DNA of 6,519 nucleotides from Cytophagia bacterium. GTDB lineage: Bacteria; Bacteroidota; Bacteroidia; Cytophagales; Cyclobacteriaceae. The notes beneath the pieces are model-generated. The model was not told the origin of the DNA, made no database searches, and saw nothing but the letters and a program-made list of their open reading frames with translations. The stretch is from assembly GCA_013373005.1 (NCBI GenBank), contig JABXIP010000541.1, positions 1 through 6,519 of the forward strand, given 5' to 3'. This document shows positions 1-4,786 of the stretch, piece by piece. Each line of letters opens with the position of its first letter. Position 1 is the stretch's first letter. The position numbers and the translations under genes were made by a program.

Positions 1-326
1 TATCGAAGCTGTGCAAAATGCTTTTGAATCGTGAGCTATTCAGAATTCAGTTCAGCTCAGAGCCAATTAGTAAAGAGGAAAAAGAACATGTACAGCAAAG
101 GGTTATAGAGACCTACGGAATAACTCCTAAAGAGGTCAAATACTTCTTCTCAACAGGTCAGGTGCAGAATAACGCATACCTCTCCAACGACAAGAAGATT
201 ATGATTCTATCGAAAAATGGAGAGGTGAGAGATGTGGTAGCAGCCGCAGACTTACCCAATATTAAGGCCATGAGTAAAATAGTGCGCAAGTACTATCGAT
301 GCTGGCCAAAAGACATAAATTTGTGA
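1..326 (+). CDS. HD-domain phosphohydrolase family protein, C-terminal part (5' end outside window)
   Basis: The reading frame is open from the left edge (first complete codon at 3) to the TGA at 324-326, giving 107 visible residues. An internal ATG at 18 is very unlikely to be the true start, because the residues before it (SKLCK) continue naturally into MLLNRELFRI. The segment resembles, from memory, the C-terminal tail of the Bacteroidota HD-superfamily phosphohydrolases often found upstream of lpxD. Recognisable pieces are the LLNRELF helix, the FSTGQVQNNAY strand, the NGEV/DVV strand and the closing NIKAMSKIVRKYY helix. The metal-binding HD motifs would lie upstream and cannot be seen. 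Such proteins are metal-dependent hydrolases of (deoxy)nucleotides or other phosphate esters; the substrate cannot be told from this tail. lpxD begins 18 nt after the stop, which suggests co-transcription. The family call rests on remembered similarity of the tail alone. Confidence 0.75.
   Translation, partial: SKLCKMLLNRELFRIQFSSEPISKEEKEHVQQRVIETYGITPKEVKYFFSTGQVQNNAYLSNDKKIMILSKNGEVRDVVAAADLPNIKAMSKIVRKYYRCWPKDINL
316..323 (+). promoter_or_regulatory. Possible Bacteroidota-type -7 box (TAAATTTG) before lpxD
   Basis: TAAATTTG fits the Bacteroidota sigma-A -7 consensus TAnnTTTG exactly. It ends 21 nt before the lpxD ATG and overlaps the last codons of the upstream gene. I see no TTTG or TTG -33 element at the expected 17-23 nt distance upstream, so this is weak evidence for an internal promoter. 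The same box, with one further shared base (ATAAATTTG), recurs before lpxC. Confidence 0.25.
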
Positions 327-344
327 CAGCCAGAAATTTAATCA

Positions 345-1367
345 ATGGAAATATCAATTGAACAGGTAGCCATGCTCTTAGGTGGCAAGGTAGATGGAGA
401 CGGAAGTGCAACTGTCAATAGGTTGGAGAAAATTGAAGAAGCCACACAAGGCAGTATTGCCTTTTTAGCCAACCCCAAATACCTTCCCTACATATATTCT
501 ACTCAGGCTAGCGCTGTTATTGTGAAGTCGGATTTTGAGCCTGAAAAAGAGATCAAATCTAGCCTTATTAGAGTTGAAGACCCTTACTCTGCATTTGCCA
601 AGCTATTGGAAGAATATGAAAAGCTTACAGCAAAAGTAAAAACAGGAATTGAGCAGCCATCATTTCAGCATGAGACCTCTCAATATGGCGAGAACGTTTA
701 TTTAGGTGCTTTTTCCTATTTGGGAGAAAACAGTAAGGTAGGCAGTAACAGCAAAGTTTATCCTAATACCTACATTGGTGATAATGTTGAAGTTGGAGAA
801 AACACCGTACTTCACCCAGGGGTGAAAATTTATGCCAATTGTAAAGTGGGTTCAAACTGTGTGATTCACTCGGGGGTTGTCATAGGAAGTGATGGCTTTG
901 GTTTTGCTCCTCAGGAAGACGGAACCTATAAATCTATCCCTCAAACAGGGAATGTAATTATTGAAGACAATGTAGATATTGGCGCGAATACTACTATTGA
1001 TTGTGCCACCATGGGCTCTACTGTAATTAAGAGTGGAGTTAAATTGGACAACCTTGTGCAGGTTGCTCACAATGTTGAGATTGGAAAAAATACCGTTATA
1101 GCCTCTCAAGCAGGTCTTTCGGGCAGCGCCAAAATTGGTGAAAACTGCCAGATTGGAGGCCAGGCAGGCATTACAGGCCATTTAAAAATGGCTAATAAAA
1201 CCATCATTGGGCCGCAGGCCGGAGTACCGAAAACTATTACCGAAGAGGGTAAGGTTTGGTTCGGTTCACCTATAATGGAACACAAAGATTTCCTGAGGGC
1301 AAGCGTAATTTTGCGGAACCTCCCCAAACTTATCGATCGGGTAAAGGAACTGGAAAAAAAGTTATAA
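345..1367 (+). CDS. lpxD: LpxD, UDP-3-O-(3-hydroxyacyl)glucosamine N-acyltransferase
   Basis: This enzyme transfers a 3-hydroxyacyl chain from acyl-ACP to the 2-amino group of UDP-3-O-acylglucosamine, the third step of lipid A synthesis, in the cytoplasm. The protein has 340 residues, almost the same as E. coli LpxD (341). Residues 1-100 form the N-terminal uridine-binding domain, including the AFLANPKYLPYI segment (39-50). Residues from about 110 to 295 are hexapeptide repeats that build a left-handed beta-helix (for example YLGENSKVG, YIGDNVEVG, IGKNTVIA). GSDGFGFA (181-188) is the conserved substrate loop. H242 in QVAHNVEIG corresponds to the catalytic His239 of E. coli. A short C-terminal helical tail (about 313-340) probably forms the ACP-binding, trimer-stabilising helices. 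The ATG at 345 gives the correct family N-terminus; there is no Shine-Dalgarno sequence, as is usual in this phylum. It lies 18 nt after the HD-family gene and 24 nt before lpxC/fabZ. Confidence 0.96.
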   Translation: MEISIEQVAMLLGGKVDGDGSATVNRLEKIEEATQGSIAFLANPKYLPYIYSTQASAVIVKSDFEPEKEIKSSLIRVEDPYSAFAKLLEEYEKLTAKVKTGIEQPSFQHETSQYGENVYLGAFSYLGENSKVGSNSKVYPNTYIGDNVEVGENTVLHPGVKIYANCKVGSNCVIHSGVVIGSDGFGFAPQEDGTYKSIPQTGNVIIEDNVDIGANTTIDCATMGSTVIKSGVKLDNLVQVAHNVEIGKNTVIASQAGLSGSAKIGENCQIGGQAGITGHLKMANKTIIGPQAGVPKTITEEGKVWFGSPIMEHKDFLRASVILRNLPKLIDRVKELEKKL

Positions 1368-1372
1368 ATTTG
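1365..1372 (+). promoter_or_regulatory. Possible Bacteroidota-type -7 box (TAAATTTG) before lpxC/fabZ
   Basis: TAAATTTG matches TAnnTTTG exactly and its first three bases are the lpxD stop codon. It ends 19 nt before the lpxC/fabZ ATG, so a transcript starting here would have a leader of roughly 10-13 nt. No clear -33 TTTG is visible upstream. The 9-mer ATAAATTTG at 1364-1372 also occurs at 315-323 before lpxD, at nearly the same distance from the start codon. It could be an internal promoter or simply AT-rich spacer. Confidence 0.25.
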
Positions 1373-1391
1373 CGGCATTTTCTAAGAAAAA

Positions 1392-2780
1392 ATGAAGACG
1401 AAGCAGCATACAATTAGAGAAGCGGTTACCGTTTCAGGAGTAGGGCTTCATACTGGTGTTACAGCCAATATGACCTTTACACCTGCAGGGCCGAATCATG
1501 GAATCAAGTTTCAAAGAATTGATCTTCCAGATCAGCCAATTGTAGATGCTGACGTAGACTATGTGGTTGACCTTTCGAGGGGAACTACAATTGAACATAA
1601 TGGTGCCAGAATCAATACAGTTGAGCATACACTTGCTGCACTAGTTGGTTTAGAGATAGACAATGTTCTCATTCAAATAGATGGCCCTGAGCCTCCGATA
1701 TTGGATGGTAGCTCCAGGATATTCATTGAGGCCATTGAAAAAGTAGGGACAGTTGAACAAAATGCACTTAGAAATTTCCTTGAGATCAATGAGAGCATTA
1801 TGTATCGCGATCCTGACAGAGATGTTGAAATTGCAGCCCTACCCCTAGACGACTTCCGTGTTACCGTGATGGTTGACTATAATTCTCCGGTTTTGGGTAG
1901 CCAGCACGCTTCTTTGAACAATATTCAGGATTTCAAAAAAGATATTTCTTCTAGCCGTACCTTCTGTTTCTTGCATGAGTTAGAAATGCTCTACAAGAAT
2001 AATTTAATTAAGGGAGGCGACCTGAACAATGCCATTGTGGTGGTAGACCGAGTGGTGAAGGACGAAGAACTTGATTATTTGGCAGGCCTTTTCAACAAAC
2101 CGAAAGTTGAGGTAAAAAAAGAAGGCATTCTAAATAATGTAGAGCTTAGACATAGAAATGAGCCAGCAAGACATAAATTGCTTGATGTCATTGGAGACTT
2201 AGCACTTGTTGGAAGACCGATCAAAGCGCAAATTCTTGCTGCAAGACCGGGACACGCGGCCAATGTAGCTTTCGCCAGGAAACTCAAGAAGGCCATGCTC
2301 AACAATAAAAGCTCTGCTCCGTACTACGACCCAGCTGTTGAGCCTGTTATGGATATCAATCAAATCATGCAGATTCTGCCTCACAGATATCCATTTCTAT
2401 TGATCGATAAAATCATTCATCTAGATGACAATATGGTTGCAGGGATTAAAAATGTAACCATGAATGAGCCCTTCTTTACTGGTCACTTCCCGGGCAACCC
2501 GGTAATGCCCGGGGTATTACAAATAGAAGCTATGGCTCAAATAGGTGGCATTCTTGTTTTAAATACTGTACCGGACCCTGAAAATTATACACCGTATTTC
2601 CTGGGTATTGACAAATGTAAATTCAGAAAAATGGTTGTTCCGGGAGATACCATTAAATTTAAATGTGAACTAACCTCTCCTATTAAAAGAGGAATAGCGC
2701 AAATGAATGGTTATGCTTACGTAGGAAATACCTTAGTTTGTGAAGCCGCAATGACCGCCAGAATCGTTAAGAATCAATGA
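1392..2780 (+). CDS. lpxC/fabZ: Bifunctional LpxC-FabZ: UDP-3-O-acyl-GlcNAc deacetylase / 3-hydroxyacyl-ACP dehydratase
   Basis: This is a 462-residue fusion of two cytoplasmic enzymes. Residues 1 to about 305 are LpxC, the zinc deacetylase that catalyses the committed step of lipid A synthesis. Its start SGVGLHTG (15-22), E78-H79 (TVEH), H261 and D265 (RHKLLDVIGD) and H288 (RPGHAAN) match the catalytic Glu78, the zinc ligands His79/His238/Asp242 and the catalytic His265 of E. coli. A short linker (about 306-318) leads to FabZ (about 319-462), which dehydrates 3-hydroxyacyl-ACP during fatty acid elongation. Its catalytic pair H365 (FTGHFPGNPVMPG) and E379 (LQIEAMAQ) has the same 14-residue spacing as His54/Glu68 in E. 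coli FabZ. Both halves look complete and active. The fusion is a known Bacteroidota arrangement. The stop overlaps the lpxA start by 4 nt (ATGA), which suggests translational coupling. Confidence 0.97.
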   Translation: MKTKQHTIREAVTVSGVGLHTGVTANMTFTPAGPNHGIKFQRIDLPDQPIVDADVDYVVDLSRGTTIEHNGARINTVEHTLAALVGLEIDNVLIQIDGPEPPILDGSSRIFIEAIEKVGTVEQNALRNFLEINESIMYRDPDRDVEIAALPLDDFRVTVMVDYNSPVLGSQHASLNNIQDFKKDISSSRTFCFLHELEMLYKNNLIKGGDLNNAIVVVDRVVKDEELDYLAGLFNKPKVEVKKEGILNNVELRHRNEPARHKLLDVIGDLALVGRPIKAQILAARPGHAANVAFARKLKKAMLNNKSSAPYYDPAVEPVMDINQIMQILPHRYPFLLIDKIIHLDDNMVAGIKNVTMNEPFFTGHFPGNPVMPGVLQIEAMAQIGGILVLNTVPDPENYTPYFLGIDKCKFRKMVVPGDTIKFKCELTSPIKRGIAQMNGYAYVGNTLVCEAAMTARIVKNQ

Positions 2781-3559
2781 ATCAACCCTTAGCATACATA
2801 CATAGAGAAGCCAAAATTGCCCGTAATGTGGTGATAGAGCCTTTCGTAACCATAAGCAAAAATGTTGTTATAGAAGAGGGTACTTGGATAGGCTCTAACG
2901 TAACTATTATGGAAGGGGCCAGAATTGGCAAAAACGTTAAAATATTTCCAGGTGCAGTAGTTTCTGCAGTACCTCAAGACTTAAAATTCGGTGGTGAAGA
3001 CACCATTTTGGAAATCGGTGATAACACTGTTATTCGTGAGTGTGTAACTCTAAACAGAGGTACAGATGCTACCAACAAAACCGTAATAGGAAGCAATTGT
3101 CTTATCATGGCTTATACTCACGTGGCACACGACTGTGTTATTGGTGACAACTGTATTTTAGTGAATGCAGTACAATTGGCCGGCCATGTGACTATTGACG
3201 ACTGGGCTATTGTGGGTGGTGCGGCAGCGGTACACCAATTTGTGAATATTGGAGCGCACACCATGGTTTCAGGTGGGTCATTGGTAAGAAAAGACGTTCC
3301 TCCATATACGAAGGCAGGACGTGAACCATTGAGCTATGCCGGAATCAACTCCATAGGTTTGAGAAGAAGAGGCTTTGCTAACGAAAAAATCGCTGAAATA
3401 CAGGAGATTTATCGTTATATATTCCTCAAGGGTCTCAACAATTCAAAAGCACTAGACTTGGTTGAACTGGAAATGACTCCTTCCAAGGAAAGAGATGAAA
3501 TCATTAACTTTTTTAGGAACTCCGACCGAGGGGTAATGAAAGGCTACACTGCCAAATAG
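2777..3559 (+). CDS. lpxA: LpxA, acyl-ACP--UDP-N-acetylglucosamine O-acyltransferase
   Basis: This enzyme transfers a 3-hydroxyacyl chain from ACP to the 3-OH of UDP-GlcNAc, the reversible first step of lipid A synthesis, in the cytoplasm. It has 260 residues; E. coli LpxA has 262. Residues 1 to about 185 are hexapeptide repeats of the left-handed beta-helix, and residues from about 190 onward are the C-terminal helical domain, beginning with the conserved NSIGLRRRGF. H118 in HVAHDC corresponds to the catalytic His125 of E. coli. H115, H137 and H153 (VHQF) correspond to His122, His144 and His160, with a constant offset of 7. G166 aligns with Gly173, the E. coli acyl-chain ruler position, consistent with a long acyl donor. 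The start overlaps the lpxC/fabZ stop as ATGA and has no Shine-Dalgarno sequence of its own worth noting. The ABC gene follows after 1 nt. Confidence 0.97.
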   Translation: MNQPLAYIHREAKIARNVVIEPFVTISKNVVIEEGTWIGSNVTIMEGARIGKNVKIFPGAVVSAVPQDLKFGGEDTILEIGDNTVIRECVTLNRGTDATNKTVIGSNCLIMAYTHVAHDCVIGDNCILVNAVQLAGHVTIDDWAIVGGAAAVHQFVNIGAHTMVSGGSLVRKDVPPYTKAGREPLSYAGINSIGLRRRGFANEKIAEIQEIYRYIFLKGLNNSKALDLVELEMTPSKERDEIINFFRNSDRGVMKGYTAK

Positions 3560-3560
3560 G

Positions 3561-4178
3561 ATGAAAATCACGGTTAACGATTTAGGCAAAAAGTTCAACC
3601 GTGAATGGATATTCAGGAACCTATCTGCAAGCTTTGAAACAGGAAAACCATGCTCCATAACCGGAGGCAATGGAAGCGGAAAATCCACTTTCCTGCAAGT
3701 GCTCTGTGGGTTTGTTCCAACAACTGAAGGCACCATATCTTATTCAACTGACGAGGCAGAAGTCAATCCGGAGAATTTCTATCAACATTTCGATATTTCA
3801 ACCCCCTATTTGGAGCTCATAGAAGAGTTTACCCTAAACGAGTTTTTAGAGTTTCATTTTAAATTTAAGAAGCCAAAAGTAGGGTTAACCATCAATGACA
3901 TTGTAGAACTAGTGTATCTACCTAATGACAAGGACAAACAGATAAAGAACTTCTCGTCTGGTATGAAACAACGGTTGAAACTAGGCCTCTGTTTTTACTC
4001 TCAGAGTGAGGTTTGTCTACTTGATGAACCGACTACTAACCTAGATGAGCCCGGAATTGAATGGTATCTCAATGCTGTTCAATCAATACTAACCGAAAAA
4101 CTAGTATTGGTAAGTTCTAACCAAAAGCATGAATATAACTTTTGTACGCAAAACGTTCATATTCCTGATTTTAAATAG
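3561..4178 (+). CDS. ABC transporter ATP-binding protein, stand-alone NBD
   Basis: This is a 205-residue, single nucleotide-binding domain with no membrane segments. Walker A is GGNGSGKST (35-43). The ABC signature is FSSGMKQR (131-138), of the variant SSGM type seen in CcmA/DrrA-like ATPases. Walker B is VCLLDEP (151-157), with Glu156 as the likely catalytic base, and the D-loop is TNLDEPG (159-165). Two positions are atypical. The switch-His position after the last core strand reads VSSNQ, giving Asn187 instead of His. The Q-loop region (about 76-92, FDISTPYLELIEEF) has no obvious Gln. The ATG at 3561 is 1 nt after the lpxA stop, so it is almost certainly co-transcribed with the lipid A genes. 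No permease gene is visible next to it. It may energise an unlinked membrane partner in envelope export or have a non-transport role; the substrate is unknown. The fold call is firm, the role is not. Confidence 0.88.
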   Translation: MKITVNDLGKKFNREWIFRNLSASFETGKPCSITGGNGSGKSTFLQVLCGFVPTTEGTISYSTDEAEVNPENFYQHFDISTPYLELIEEFTLNEFLEFHFKFKKPKVGLTINDIVELVYLPNDKDKQIKNFSSGMKQRLKLGLCFYSQSEVCLLDEPTTNLDEPGIEWYLNAVQSILTEKLVLVSSNQKHEYNFCTQNVHIPDFK

Positions 4179-4247
4179 GCAAAGGCATAAGTTTTAAGCG
4201 TGGTTTTTCTCAAAAATCTCGTTATTATTGACACAACAAAACAAACC

Positions 4248-4739
4248 ATGAAAAGAATAAATAGCTACTTTTTGGTTCTCTTCCTACTTAGTCTATCAAT
4301 TCTGTCATCTTGCGGTGGCGGAGGAGGCGGTGGTGATGATACACCTCAGTTAACCCCAGAAGAGCAAAGATTGGTTGATCTGGCAGGCACATCTTCAGGT
4401 GTTACCTGGGCAACTACCTCTGTTACATTCGATGGAGCATCGTCTGATTTCTTTGCAGATTTGACCTTAACCATCAGAGGAACAGCTACAAGCAAAACTT
4501 ACACAAGCACCAACGGCTCTCCGCTATTCGGAGCCAGCGGAACCTGGGACTTTAATGGCAGCAATATCAATCAGATTATTTTTGACGGAGATGATGGAAA
4601 CATCTACTCCATTAACCTGAATGCTAGTGCAACACCTGCAACCCTTACAATGACTGTAAATTACACCGCCAGTGGTGGAGTAGCAGCAGGAATAAACGGA
4701 GCAGACGGCACCTATGTGTTTAACATGGAGAAGCAATAA
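4248..4739 (+). CDS. Small predicted lipoprotein of unknown function (beta-rich)
   Basis: This encodes 163 residues from the ATG at 4248. That start gives a textbook lipoprotein signal: Lys-Arg at 2-3, a hydrophobic core (Y7-L19), then the lipobox LSSC with lipidated Cys22. Cys22 is followed by seven Gly and Asp30-Asp31. A Gly spacer with acidic residues near the Cys resembles Bacteroidota lipoproteins sent to the cell surface, so outer-membrane or surface location is likely but inferred. The mature part (about 45-163) alternates short Thr/Ser/Ile-rich strands with turns (TLTIRG, GTWDFNG, IIFDGDDGN, YSINLNA, TLTMTVNY), suggesting one small beta-barrel or beta-sandwich. From memory it resembles short lipocalin-like modules in Cytophagia lipoproteins. 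It has no other Cys and no recognisable catalytic motif. It lies 69 nt after the ABC gene and is followed by a terminator, so it could be the last gene of the operon or have its own promoter. Confidence 0.8.
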   Translation: MKRINSYFLVLFLLSLSILSSCGGGGGGGDDTPQLTPEEQRLVDLAGTSSGVTWATTSVTFDGASSDFFADLTLTIRGTATSKTYTSTNGSPLFGASGTWDFNGSNINQIIFDGDDGNIYSINLNASATPATLTMTVNYTASGGVAAGINGADGTYVFNMEKQ

Positions 4740-4758
4740 GTCACAATAAAGAAATATG

Positions 4759-4786
4759 AAAGCCTCGATGAAAATCGGGGCTTTTT
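4759..4786 (+). terminator. Rho-independent terminator for the plus-strand genes
   Basis: An 11-bp stem (4759-4769 with 4774-4784) closes on a GAAA loop (4770-4773, a GNRA tetraloop) and runs into TTTTT at 4782-4786. All pairs are Watson-Crick except T4765-G4778, a tolerated G-U wobble in plus-strand RNA. In the minus-strand RNA the same position becomes an A-C mismatch and the following sequence is not U-rich. It is therefore best read as a plus-strand terminator, 19 nt after the lipoprotein stop. Its U-tract overlaps the last bases of mutS2, which converges on it. Confidence 0.88.

Noticed and set aside
852..1378. Antisense open frames opposite lpxD, with similar ones opposite lpxC/fabZ, lpxA and mutS2
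   Set aside because: They overlap strongly conserved genes, resemble no protein family I know, and show Cys- and Ser-rich compositions typical of complementary-strand readings.
2489..2513. Perfect 8-bp GC-rich inverted repeat (CCCGGGCA / TGCCCGGG, 9-nt loop) within the FabZ half
   Set aside because: It lies on the codons for the conserved active-site motif GHFPGNPVMPG, whose Pro-Gly pairs naturally give CCCGGG. There is no U-tract, and termination here would cut the gene.
4084..4109. 8-bp inverted repeat (CAATACTA / TAGTATTG) near the end of the ABC gene
   Set aside because: It is AT-rich with a 10-nt loop and no T-run, within coding sequence and before the conserved VSSNQ segment. It probably arises by chance.
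4223..4230. TATTATTG as a -7 promoter box for the lipoprotein gene
   Set aside because: It differs from TAnnTTTG at one fixed position, and I see no -33 TTTG or TTG upstream at the right spacing. The evidence is too weak for a feature.
4200..4247. Upstream GTG start extending the lipoprotein by 16 residues
   Set aside because: The extension would put a hydrophobic stretch ahead of the Lys-Arg of the signal peptide and bury a standard lipoprotein start. The ATG at 4248 has an A-rich leader and gives a clean signal peptide with Cys at 22.
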